Part shown: positions 54,264 through 64,000 of the stretch, one piece after another
Layout of the letters: each line of letters starts with the position of its first letter
How positions within the stretch are numbered: the first letter of the stretch is position 1
Assembly: GCA_922989275.2 (NCBI GenBank)
Contig: OV277858.1
Location: forward strand, 9,610,001-9,674,000
Length of the DNA: 64,000 nt
Reading direction: 5' to 3'
Source: Gari tellinella
Lineage: Eukaryota; Mollusca; Bivalvia; Cardiida; Psammobiidae
Made by a program: the position numbers and the translations under genes
The notes under the pieces: model-generated
What the model saw: only the letters and a program-made list of their open reading frames with translations
What the model was told of the DNA's origin: nothing
Database searches by the model: none

Positions 54264-57200
54264 CTGAAAAACAAGAATATCTTTGGAAAATATGGATGCT
54301 CCCCAAAAAGAATTATCCCAAATTATAGCATGTTTAGCAAGTGAACACCATGCCAAATATCAAAGCTTTGGCCATATTAAAATTTCAGAGAAGACGATGT
54401 TTGAACTTTTCACTATATAACTTTAACACTCCGGCATGGTCATTTTTTACCGAGGGGCATAATTTGAACAATCTTGATAGAGGGCATATAGATGATGCTA
54501 ATGCCAAATATCTAAGCTGGGGGTACTATGGTTTCAGACAAAAAGATTTTTAAAGTTCTCATTGAATTAAACTTATATTTTGGATCGTGCGACCTAGATA
54601 TGCAAAAGACTGGAACCATTTGAACAGTATTGGGGAAGTACCTCTAGAAGTTACACCATGCCAAATATCAAAATTTCAGAGAAGATTTTTGAAGTTTTCA
54701 CTATATAACTCTATGTAAAATTGTGACCCCCAGGGTGGGGTCATTTTTTACCCCAGGGACATAATTTGAAATATAACTAGGAAAAGGTCCATAAGTTGAT
54801 GCTACATACCAAATATTACAGCTCTAAGCCTTTTGATTTTGGAGGAGAAGATATTTTAAGTGTTTACTTTATAATCCCATATAAAACTTGTGACCTCCGG
54901 GGCGGGGCCAATTTTGACCCCAGGGATATTATTTGAAGAATCTTGGTTAAGGTCCACAAGATGATGCTTCATACCAAATACAACAACTCTAAGCCTTTCT
55001 CTTTTGGAGGAGAAGATTTTTTAAGTTTTTACTATACAATCCTATGTAAAACTTGTGACCCCCAGGGCAGGGCCAATTTTGAACCCAAGGACATTATTTG
55101 AATAATCTTGGTTAAAAAGGTCCACCAGATGATGTTTCAAACCAAATATTACAGCTCTAAGACTTAGTCTTTTGGAGGAGAAGATATTTTAAGTTTTTAC
55201 AATTAAATCCTATGTAAAACTTGTGAACCCCAGGGCGGGGCAAATTTTGACCCGAGGAACATTATTTGAACAATCTTGGTAAAGATCTACTAGATGATGC
55301 TACATACCAAATATCATAGCTCTAAGCCTTGCAGTTTTGGAGGATAAGATTTAAGTTTTTGCTATATAATCCTATGTAAAACTTGTGACCCACGGGAGTA
55401 AAATTTGAACAATCTTTGTAGAGGTCCACTAGATGCTTATCAATACTAAATTTGGTAGCCCTAGGTCTTACAATTTTAGAGAAGAAGATTTTTAAAGTTT
55501 TCATTTATTATTTACATTTGTTGCCATGGTAACCATAGTTCTGCATGGAATCAAATTCTTTGAACAGCTTTGGTAGAGCTTGACCCAAGGATCATTCCTG
55601 GCAAGTTTGAAAAAAATCCAACCAGTAGTTTAAGAGGACAGACGACTGACGACGACGGACACAGGCCGATCACAATAGCTCACCTTGGCACCTTGTGCCA
55701 GGTGAGCTAAAACGTGGCATAAGGTGGCAGTCTGACATCAACCAATTTTCTAATTGACTGAGATAGTTCTAAAAATACAGTTTTATTAAAATACAGTTTT
55801 TTTTATATTCTCAGGTCTGGCCTTCTAAGGACATTATTCACATTACCTTTCCTCTTTGTAATTCTTCTGCAGCCTGAATGCTCCTGTTCCATGTCTGTAT
55901 CATCAGTGCTTCCATCTTGAACTGAAAATGGTATTGTTATATTGACCAGTGACCCTATATAGCAATTTCATCTAAATAAACTCTGCTTCTTAAATAATTG
56001 ATGATATAAAACGGTCGGTTTACAAGAGCTCTAAATCGCTCATCTGGGTCATACATAGAGGTTATTGAACGGGTGACTAGGCTGCAGAGTGATATTGGCC
56101 TGCCACCATGATATTGGCCCGAGGGCCTATATCAAGGTAAGGGCCAATATCACTATGCGGCCCTAGTCACCTGTGTTATAACCTGTTTATTACATTTCTG
56201 GACAAAATGTGATGTTTAGAAATGCCTCTGGATTGTCTGGAAAAGATGCAGAGTTTAAAAGAGCGCTAAAGATTGATAAAAATGAAGAAAAAGAAATAAA
56301 CGAAAAACTAAAAATTGTCGCCTACCGGTTAATTTTACTAATAGAGTACAAAACGTTTGCATAAAATATATATACTTTTATTCACATTGGGCTAAGGCGG
56401 CTTGTCTATAGATGCAAAATGAATAATTTCAACAATAATGCATCACATTTGTCATAAAATAATTGTTCTAGTGTTCTGCTTCAGCAAATGCTAGGAGGCA
56501 TTGGCAGTGTGTTGGATTTACCACTCTATTAACTACTATGACCACTTAAAGAGAGAATCCTTACCAGTGCCAACATCTCTTTACTGCAAGGGACTGACAG
56601 GTTTTTTACTTGAACTAGACCTATCACAAATGTGATTCATACCCCCATTGAGGCTTTGTCAAATGAAACTGGAAAACTTCCGACATTGTAAGTGGCTTTT
56701 CAGATCTTTGTCTTGTGTATCAAAATGAGTTCCATACAAAAAGGTAAAGTGTTAAATGCAAAGATAACTCCAATAATACTGAATCCAGAGTTAAATACCT
56801 TGTGCACTGCATTTTGAATCAATGTGATCTATCTGTGTATGAAGTTTGAAGTCAATAGCTTTTATACTTTTGAAGTTATGCTCCGGACAAGCCGAATTGT
56901 GACAAAAATGACAAAGGGCAATAACCCCAAAAATACTTAAGCCAGAGTTACGGACCTTGTGCACTGCACTTTGGGTCAATGTGAACTATCTGTGTACCTT
57001 TTATACTTTTGAAGTTATTCTCCGGACAAGCTGAAAGGGCAATAAACCCAACAATACTAAAGCCAGAGTTAGGAACCTTATGCACTGCACTTTGGGTCAA
57101 TGTGATCTATCTGTGTATGAAGTTGGAAGTCAATAGGTTTTATACTTTTGAAGTTATGCTCCGGCCAAGGCGGACTGACAGGGTGACTCCAGTATACCCA

Positions 57201-60200
57201 CCTAAAACTTGTTTGTGGGGGTATAATCAGGCGAATAAACCATAGGTCAGATTCTGAGGCTTTATGTTAGGTTGATCTCTCAAGATTGTTAAAATAAGTT
57301 TGCCCTGAAAATACAATAACCTTGTTTTCACTAGTGTCAGGTCAGTCATATGTTTAATATTACACTATAATTATATACTTCCGTTGGGTCAAAAGTTTTA
57401 TATACATGTACGATTGGCATTACCTATCTTCCTTCTCTTTGGTACCCAGTCTGGGTCTCTAGCATCATCATCACAATCAGCTATGATCAATGGCACTCGA
57501 GTATGTCCTGTGCAAACTAGAAAGACAATGCAAAAAGATGCACAAAGGTAACAGCCATTATCATCAAATGCTGTTCGTCCAGTTCTCAAAATTGAAATAA
57601 CAAATTCCACAATACATGTAGTTGATTAATACAATTATAAACTATTTTAAAGACCTAAGTGTTATGCAATTCACATCACATCATGATGTTGAACATAAAT
57701 GAACAAGAAAGGGGTGACAGTAACGTGACAAATGCTCCCAAACTGCCTTGTCAGACAAGACTTGTACCCATGTCCATGCCTTTTTGACACATTGAAAAGG
57801 GAGTTTAACATGAGAACAACCAATTTTGAGTTATATGGAGTCTCAGAGAGGATGTCTACTCAAAACTGTAACCTTGACCTATGACCCATGACCCAGGGAG
57901 TAAAAACGCTAAACATCGTGCAAGTCTGTTGGACTTTTGTGCCAAGTTATTTATATTGAAATCCATTCATAGATAAAGAAGTTACAGACCGGAAACCAAA
58001 TTTGTGACAAAGTTTGTGACCTTGAACTTTTACTCATGGACCAAGGAGTTAAACGCGGTACATTGTCTTTGTCTTGTAATCATTTGTGCCAAGTTATATT
58101 GAAATCCATTCACAGATAAAGAAGTTACAGACTAGACACCAATTTTGTGACAAAGTAATTGTAGCCTGTGACCTTGACCTTTGACGCGTGGCCAAAGGAG
58201 TTCACTCTGCACATCATCTTTGTCTGGTGAATATTTGCGGCAAGTTATATTGAAATCCATTCACAGATAAAAAAGTTATAGACTGGACACAAACTTGGGA
58301 CAGACTGATTGAAGGACAAACAGACGGAGAGACAATGCGATTACTATATGCCCATCCTTCTGGTGTATAAAAGGTTAAGGTCTTGGCCAGCAAAATTGAC
58401 ACTACATCATCAACATGTATTATCAGCCTTTGACTTCAAAAAGTGACTTTGATCTTGGTTATTTCAGAATACCTTCTTCACAAATGAAAACACCTGTGTA
58501 TGAAGTTTTAGGTCAATAGCTTTTATTCTTTTGAAGTAATGCTCCAGACAAGCCGAATTGTGACAAAAATGACAAAAGGCAATAACTCCAATAATACTGA
58601 AGCCAGAGTTAAGGACCTTGTGCACAGCACTTTGGGTCAATGTGATCTATCTGTCTATGACGTTTGAATTTAATAACTTTTATACTTTTGAAGTTTTGCT
58701 CCGGACAAGTCAAATTGTGACAAAAATGACAAAAGGCAATAACTCCAATAATACTGAAGCCAGAGTTATGGACCGTGTGCACTGCACTTTGGGTCAATGT
58801 GATCTATCTGTGTATGAAGTTTGAAGTCAATAGCTTTCATACTTTTGAAGTTTTGCTCCGGACAAGTCAAATTGTGACAAAAATGACAAAAGGCAATAAC
58901 TCCAATAATACTGAAGCCAGAGTTAAGGACCTTGTGCACAGCACTTTGGGTCAATGTGATCTATCTGTCTATGACGTTTGAATTTAATAACTTTTATACT
59001 TTCGAAGTTATGCTCCGGACAAGCCGAATTGTGACAAAAATGACAAGGGCAATAACTCAAAAATTACTGAAGCCAGAGTTATGGACCTTGTGCACTTCAG
59101 GTCAATGTGATCTATCTGTGTATGAAGTTTGAAGTCAATAGCTTTTATACTTTTTAAGATATGCTCCGGACAAGCCTAATTGTGACAAAAATGACAAAGG
59201 GCAATAACTCCAAAAATAATGAAGCCAGAGTTAGGAACCTTGGGCACTGCACTTTGGGTAAATGTGATCGATCTGTTTATGAAGTTTGAAGTAAATAGCT
59301 TTCATACTTTGGAATTTATGCTCCGGACAAGCCGAATTGTGACAAAAAAATGACAAGCCGAATTGTGACAAAAATGACAAAGGACAATAACTCCAAAAAT
59401 ACTGAAGCCAGAGTTAGGAACCTTGTGCACTGCACTTCAAGTTAATGTGATCTATCTGTGTATGAAGTTTGAAGTCAATAGCTTTTATACTTTTGAAGTT
59501 ATGCCCCGGTCAAGCCGGACGGACGGACAGGGTGACTCCAGTATACCCCCCCCCCAAAAAAAAAAACTTCGTTTGTGGGGGGTATAAAAAGGAGTTAGTT
59601 GCTCTTTTACCTGGATTATTTGTTGTTGTGATTCTGCTCTGCTTTTCTGCCATATTATCTTCTTCATCATCAGCATCACTAGTCTCAATGTCTGTATCAA
59701 AATATATTATCATGGAAGCAGTAGATATCAAAGACATTATCCCAGTCCATTTTTCAGCATGAGACAAGTGTGCAAAATATGGCATGCCATCTCATTCTGA
59801 CTATCGAGGCCCTGATTTTATGTCGTATCATTGTAACCAACAAGAAAATCACAGGTTATCACTGACAGTAAAGTTTTCGTTTGGAGGCGGTCATCTATGT
59901 AACGTGACTTTCCACTGAAAACCGCCTCTATCCTCTTGTTGGTTACAATGATTCGAGATGAAAGCATATTTGATTTATGTCTCAAGTCGTATATATATAT
60001 GTCACTGTATAAATGCCATGCCTGATATTACCGCTTAAACAAACGTACAGTAGTGGCAATTGCTATATCGGCACTGAGAACACCCCTGTCCTTACTCCAG
60101 AAAATCTGACATTTTAGTGGGTAGATGCAGTTACTGTTGAAATTGCATGATTACAGTTGGTTTTATGTTGTGTTTTTATTATGTTAGCTAGACAGAAATG

Positions 60201-63200
60201 CAACAAAAGTTTTGTTTCATCAATTATTATTCACGAAATGACCAGTTTTATTGAGACAGGGTGATAATAAAGTGAAAATAAGTTGTACCCGTTGTCTCTA
60301 TATACCTTTTGTCACAAAAAAATGAAAATCAATCGTGTCGAGTCCCTGTGGGTAAAACAACTGCGAAGCGGGGACGAATCCTAATGTTAGTTTCAGCGGA
60401 GGTACATTTGTAATTCACACCTAAGTTTGTCCAAGACTTTGCGACTGCAATCAAAATCACGTCGTAAAGGTTCATTGCCGATGCATTAATGTACAAGAGG
60501 CCTGTTTCATCATTATTTACGATATCGTATATTTACGATATGTTACATAGTTTTCTATTTTATTTGCTTGTCATCAACGCTATCCTAAATGTTTTTAACC
60601 TAACTTTAAAATGTTACCCGCATGGGACCTTCCCTCACTTGTATATAGTCACGTAGGTGTGTCGATGCTGCGATGCACTGAAACTGGAAGAAGGAAGAAG
60701 AAGAAATCAGACCTCCTGATCTACATTAAAAAATTATCCCAGATGTGTGTGTATGCTTAAGGTATCAAGTTGAAAACTAGAACTACCACTGAAGTGACAA
60801 AATAGTTGAAAATACCCCCGTAATAGCAATTTGATAGTAAAAGTGTGTACATAGCAAGGTATGTTGATTATAACATGAAATAGGCACAGCCTACAAGCAT
60901 GCACAGCTGTCAAAAGTAACAAGGGCAATAAGGTTTTCGTTCTTCAAAAATTTCAAGTTGTTTCCCAAAAACCAAGGGAAATAACTAATAAAATTGAAAT
61001 CAAGGGTTACTGTTCTTATGTAGGGTTCATCTACCCAATGAGATCTACCCACACATGAAGTTTCATGTTGATACCTCTTATACTTTTTGAGTAATGAGCT
61101 TATTTCAAGTTTGTTCCTAAAAACAAAGTGCAAAAACTCAAAATATTTGAAATCAAGAGTTACTGTTCTTACAAAGTGTTCATCTCCACAATGAGATCTA
61201 CCCATACATGAAGAACTTTTCATGTTGATACATCTTATACTTTTTTAGTAATTAGCTAATTTCAAGTTTTTCCCCAAAACAAAGAGCAATAACTCAAAAA
61301 GTTTGAAATCAAGAGTACTGTTATTATGTAGGGTTAATTTCCCTAATGAGATAGAGCCACCCATGAAGTTTCATGTTGATACCTCTTATACTTTTTGAGT
61401 AATGAGCTAATTTCATTTTTTTTCCAAAACAAAGGGCAATAACTAAAACAAATTGAAATCAAGAGTTACTGTTCTTATGAAGGGTTCATCTCCCCAATGA
61501 GATCTACCCACACATGAAGTTTCATGTGGATACCTCTTATACTTTTTGAGTAATAGGCTATACATTAAAGTTTTTGCCACGGACAGACAGACAGACAGAC
61601 CAACCGACCGCCCAACACACTGACTCCTATATACCCGCTCTCAAACTTTGTTTGCGGGGGTATAACAATTGTTTCTGTTCCATCTGAGTTTACCTGTTTA
61701 TCTGTTAAGGGCTAAAATTTAACTGACTCTTCCATATTTACAAGTTAATATAAATACAGTGAAACCCCTCTAAACCGGACATGTGTGAGGACAACATAAA
61801 TTTCTGGTTCAGAGGGGTTTCCAGTTTAGAGGGGTTTTAACCCATTATCAATTTATCACATAGCTTGTTTCTAGTATGGAAGTTAGCTGACCACTTAAAG
61901 CAGGTTGAAAGTAAAGCAGAATTCGCCTTAAAGGCGCATTCTGCTTTACTTTCAACCTGCTTTAAGCTATCATGTACTAGAATATAGAAAATATTTCTGA
62001 TGATACATATTCATGAATGTATGAAGGGCGCATATATAGTGTAATTTAAAATAAAGAAGGGTTGGAAACGGGACCAAACTTTTTGTCCGGATTAGAGAGA
62101 ATTCCCGTATTTAGGGTTCCGGTTTAGAGGGGTTCCAATGTACTTTCAGAACCTATCAACAAAGTCAGAAGCAATACTTTTGGAAGGTGATAACCTTGAT
62201 TTAGTACAGCATTAAGCTAGCTGTTCACTTGAATAGTTAAGTTTGAGCCCTGTTGTACAATGTTTATGAGATTTTCAGTTAATTTCAGAACTGTAGCAGA
62301 TGATGTGAATATTTCTAATTTAGATCAGATTATATTATATATGCTTGAGATACAAACAAGTTTTTGCAAGACAACACAGATGATGATGACAACGCCAACG
62401 ACCCAGTGATCTTAATACCTCGAAGTTTCTTCGAAACAGACGAGCTAAAAATCATTAATGGGAAATAACTCGTACTAAGATTGTTATAAGAGTCAGATTA
62501 TTTAAACAAAGGGGCATAACTCTGTAAGTCGGTAAACTGGAAAATTATTAGATCCTCTTAATGATAAAGCATCATGTCAAGTTTTGATTCGATTTCAGAC
62601 AGCGGTTACTGAGAAACAGTTCCAACAAAACAGCAAGTGGTTACTGAGAAACTGCGCAGAAAAGAAAAAGAAATGGTGCAGAAATGAAGTCAACAAAGGG
62701 GCATGACCCTGACAGAAAATCACTTTTCAAGAACTATAGCCCGACCAGGCATATCAAAATAAAATCTACATATTATTTTACTTAACTTATGCGATACAAT
62801 TTTGACAGCGAAAAAGTTCTTTCTATATGTTTCAGGCATCAAAGTCAACATACATCAGATATTGGAAGTCTTTTCTAATCTTATTTTACCAAATATGCTT
62901 TAAAAAAAAGTGTTCAAAGTTTGGATCATCATCAGGGCACAACAAAATTAGGTCCGGGCTAGTACTGTTTTAAAGTATTAGCCCGACCGGACTAGTGAAA
63001 ATAAAAGTTAATGTTTACCCCTGTTCTCTTTATGATAATGCATCATGTCAAGTTTCATTGGATTTCAGTCAGCAAAAACAAAAACTCAAGAAAGGGGAAT
63101 AACTCTGTAAGAAAATCACTGAAGTGGATTTTTTTTATCAGATGCACATCTCATCTTTATGATAAAGCATCATATGAAGTTTCATTGGATTTAAGCCAGT

Positions 63201-64000
63201 GGTTGCTGAGAAACTGATTGGACTAAAAATCTGAGAAACCCTGTACAAACGAATAAAGAAAAGGCGGTGAAATGAAAAGTCAAAAAAGGGGCATAACTCT
63301 ATCAGAAAAAAACTTAAGCGGAAAATTAGATGCACATCTACTCTTTATGATAAATCATCAAGTTATGTTTCATTGGATTTCAGTCAGTTGTTGCTGAGAA
63401 AATGCTTGGAAACGAAATGGATCATACGAAGGTCAACAAAGGGGCATAACTCTGTAAGAAGTGATAAAGCATCATGTCAAGTTTCATCAGATTTCAGTCA
63501 GTGGTTGCTGAGAAACCGCTTGGAAAACAAACTGACTGACTGACCAATGAACCGACAAGCTGGCTCCTATTTACCCCCCAAAACTTTGTTAGTGGGGGTA
63601 TAATGAACATTATTATTGATTTTCAACCTGCAGATCGCAAGACCTATCAGAATGTTGGACTAAAGATGTGGAATTAAATTCTGACGCACACAAATATAAA
63701 ATTTATATAACAAAATTTGCCCACTATTTGTAACTTTCATTCTCGGTTAGTAAACATGACCAATTTTAACAGCCATGTCATCGGTTAAAACTGACAAACG
63801 CCTACTTTTTGACCCCACCCACCCACAATCCAATTAGACTGAGATGTTGTCAAGAAAAACATTCTGACCAAGTTTGAGAAAAACATTATGTTTCATCTGA
63901 ATAATACATGTAATGTTTATCAATGCCAATGAAATTAACTTACCGATAGGTTCTTTGACATTAATGTCTTCCAAGTCTGCGCCTGCCATGTTCCCTATCT
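54017..64000 (-). CDS. Spliced host gene, five exons seen, C-terminal conserved domain
   Basis: Exons on the minus strand are 64000-63945, 59691-59611, 57507-57424, 55921-55847 and 54263-54017. All four introns start GT and end AG, all are phase 1, and the three middle exons are multiples of three, so one frame runs through. The likely start is ATG at 63989 (MAGADLEDINVKEPI), but the exon may extend past the edge. The middle exons code acidic, low-complexity text (SDADDEEDNM; ADCDDDARDPDWVPKRRK). The last exon holds KRAWSNDERTIVLAAFQKNI, KLPGKVEC and, after a one-base frame break, RSWRNIKDFVRHQM. This resembles an uncharacterised C-terminal domain (W-EE...VPGK-C...R-WK-IK-FV) in fish and invertebrate proteins; function is unknown to me. 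Transcript data were not available. Confidence 0.72.
54340..55710 (+). repeat. Tandem array E (C type), in the last intron
   Basis: GATGATGCTACATACCAAAT and GTAAAACTTGTGACC recur at about 160-165 bp for about seven units. It ends ACGACGACGGACACAGG, then TAGCTCACCTTGGCACCTTG-TGCCAGGTGAGCTAA. No ACAAGAG leader is seen at its left side, so the 5' part may be lost. Confidence 0.85.
55847..55921 (-). CDS. Host gene, exon 4 (75 nt)
   Basis: Acceptor ATTTTCAG, donor GTAATG. It codes QDGSTDDTDMEQEHSGCRRI and TKRK, phase 1 at both ends. A basic end follows an acidic start. Confidence 0.65.
56025..56170. repeat. Array leader fragment followed by a foldback
   Basis: ACAAGAGCTCTAAATCGCTC-ATCTGG (56025-56050) is a leader without an array. 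From 56088, GGGTGACTAGGCTGCAGAGT-GATATTGGCC faces GGGCCAATATCACTATGCGG-CCCTAGTCACCTG (arms about 32 bases). Confidence 0.7.
56171..56754. other. Intron sequence without recognisable feature
   Basis: AT-rich; no repeat or exon could be supported. Confidence 0.4.
56755..57226 (+). repeat. Tandem array F, about 157-bp unit, GGGGGTATAA end
   Basis: Three units share TTGTGCACTGCACTTTGGGT and CTTTTGAAGTTATGCTCCGG. The end is TATACCCACCTAAAACTTGT-TTGTGGGGGTATAA. Same unit as array G. Confidence 0.85.
57424..57507 (-). CDS. Host gene, exon 3 (84 nt)
   Basis: Acceptor TTTGCACAG, donor GTAATG. It codes HTRVPLIIADCDDDARDPDW and VPKRRKI, phase 1 at both ends. The last part resembles a nuclear localisation signal. 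Confidence 0.68.
57608..57839. other. Intron sequence without recognisable feature
   Basis: No gene or repeat recognised. Exon 3 and array F lie just to its left. Confidence 0.4.
57840..58372 (+). repeat. Tandem array H, about 155-bp unit
   Basis: TTGAAATCCATTCACAGATA recurs at three places with GACCTTGACCTTTGAC between. The end CAGACGGAGAGACAATGCGA and TATATGCCCATCCTTCTGGT-GTATAA is a third terminal variant without a GC-rich stem. Confidence 0.78.
58490..59587 (+). repeat. Tandem array G, 157-bp unit, dimer pattern, GGGGGTATAA end
   Basis: Anchor GTGCAC positions: 58620, 58777, 58934, 59090, about 59242 and 59425. Units at 58620 and 58934 are identical over about 80 bases (TCTATGACGTTTGAATTTAA), while the one at 58777 differs, so the array is partly dimeric (314 bp). 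The end is GGACGGACGGACAGGGTGAC and a CCCCCC...GGGGGGTATA hairpin with a long A-run. Confidence 0.9.
59611..59691 (-). CDS. Host gene, exon 2 (81 nt)
   Basis: Acceptor TTGATACAG, donor GTAAAA. It codes IETSDADDEEDNMAEKQSRI and TTTNNP, phase 1 at both ends. Confidence 0.65.
59827..59952. mobile_element. 126-bp foldback MITE
   Basis: ATCATTGTAACCAACAAGAA faces CTTGTTGGTTACAATGAT; an inner GGAGGCGGT also faces ACCGCCTC. Confidence 0.8.
59953..60773. other. Intron sequence without recognisable feature
   Basis: AT-rich; no repeat or exon could be supported. A paired TTTACGATATCGTATA-type dyad lies near 60518. Confidence 0.4.
60774..61666 (+). repeat. Tandem array I, about 150-bp unit, with 5' module
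   Basis: The 5' module (60780-60920, CACTGAAGTGACAAAATAG...GTCAAAAGTAACAAG) is shared with array B. Units of about 150 bp share ACAAAGGGCAATAACTCAAA and CATGAAGTTTCATGTTGATA. The end is GGACAGACAGACAGACAGAC, then TATACCCGCTCTCAAACTTT-GTTTGCGGGGGTATAAC. Confidence 0.88.
61757..62140. mobile_element. Pogo/Tigger-type MITE carrying an H2 hairpin
   Basis: CAGTGAAACCCCTCTAAACC-GGA (61757) faces TCCGGTTTAGAGGGGTTCCA-ATG (to 62140), flanked by TA on both sides. The ends resemble pogo-like TIRs. An H2 hairpin (61895-61965) lies inside. No transposase. Confidence 0.72.
61895..61965. repeat. H2 hairpin, 35-bp arms
   Basis: TTAAAGCAGGTTGAAAGTAA-AGCAGAATTCGCCTT pairs with 61931-61965 around one base; one mismatch. 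Confidence 0.93.
62141..62469. other. Intron sequence without recognisable feature
   Basis: No repeat or exon could be supported. CAGAACTGTAGCAGATGATG near 62286 recalls the flank of the H1 hairpin at 52468. Confidence 0.4.
62470..63602 (+). repeat. Tandem array J, degenerate, GGGGGTATAA end
   Basis: CAACAAAGGGGCATAACTCT and GTTGCTGAGAAAC recur at steps of about 165-220 bp. AGCCCGACC (62741, 62982) is a further repeat. The end is TTTACCCCCCAAAACTTTGT-TAGTGGGGGTATAAT. Confidence 0.82.
63800..63885 (+). repeat. Single unit fragment of the array D type
   Basis: CCTACTTTTTGACCCCACCC and ACATTCTGACCAAGTTTGAG match array D units (50500-51800). It lies next to the first visible exon. Confidence 0.75.
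63945..64000 (-). CDS. Host gene, first visible exon
   Basis: The donor is GTAAGT at 63944-63939. It codes MAGADLEDINVKEPI from 63989. The frame remains open upstream to the window edge (IGN before the M), so the start is not proved. Confidence 0.62.

Noticed and set aside
58618..59132. Three similar plus-strand ORFs starting MCTALWVNVIYL
   Set aside because: They are the 157-bp array unit read in one frame; no evidence of translation or a domain.

Overview
The window looks like nuclear DNA of a metazoan, most likely a bivalve mollusc. This is inferred from AT-rich sequence, spliced genes, a Gmr1-like LTR element, several LINE families, a V-type SINE-like tail and tandem-repeat elements ending in a GGGGGTATAA or GTGAGCTAA hairpin. 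No species was identified by comparison, and nothing here is bacterial. Almost all of the window is mobile or repeat-derived. Only two host-type coding regions could be supported: one spliced gene on the minus strand at the right edge (exons between 54017 and 64000) and one isolated terminal exon at 21926-22492.

1-14956 is a nest of insertions. The outer shell is a dead minus-strand LTR retrotransposon with 5' LTR, tRNA-Pro-like primer site, gag, protease, integrase, RT, RNase H, polypurine tract and the start of the 3' LTR. Its integrase lies before RT. A plus-strand LINE (LINE-A, 1876-12104) replaced the integrase N-terminus. LINE-A was split inside ORF1 by a full-length minus-strand L1/Tx1-like LINE (LINE-B, 2266-7512) with 150-bp monomers in front of ORF2, and inside its RT by a ~1-kb foldback element that holds a smaller MITE.

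14957-26786 is sparse. It holds a TAG microsatellite, a tRNA-like sequence, a truncated LINE-C copy with an (ATA)n tail, a perfect 30-bp inverted repeat, the isolated host exon, a CpG-containing stretch and a SINE-like unit. 26787-32857 is a composite palindrome: two ~920-bp TIR units head to head, capped at each end by its own hairpin. A Tc1-like transposon (28516-32356, TA duplication) interrupts it, and that transposon itself carries a longer LINE-C copy and a SINE-like insertion with a 14-bp duplication.

32858-43900 carries dispersed hairpins of two families (H1, arms CAAACAGTTTGGATCC; H2, arms AAAGCAGGTTGAAAGTAAAG), several tandem arrays, a LINE 3' fragment with an (AAAG)n tail and a foldback MITE. 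43918-48036 is a 4.1-kb element with 34-bp terminal inverted repeats, enclosing a 1.5-kb element built from TTACGG-type motifs. 48372-49372 is a YADD-type LINE fragment. 49670-51950 is a large array with a 131/145/177-bp unit ladder.

54017-64000 is the minus-strand spliced gene. Five exons join through four phase-1 introns, each with GT-AG borders, and the introns are filled by tandem arrays, MITEs and hairpins. The last exon carries a one-base frame break at a run of seven T (A on the coding strand), after which the frame resumes to a stop and a nearby AATAAA. The most unusual signals are the hairpin-capped tandem-repeat elements, the H1-linker-H2 hairpin pairs, the composite palindrome, and the LINE-B monomer array that is open in 50-codon steps into an ATGA overlap with ORF2.
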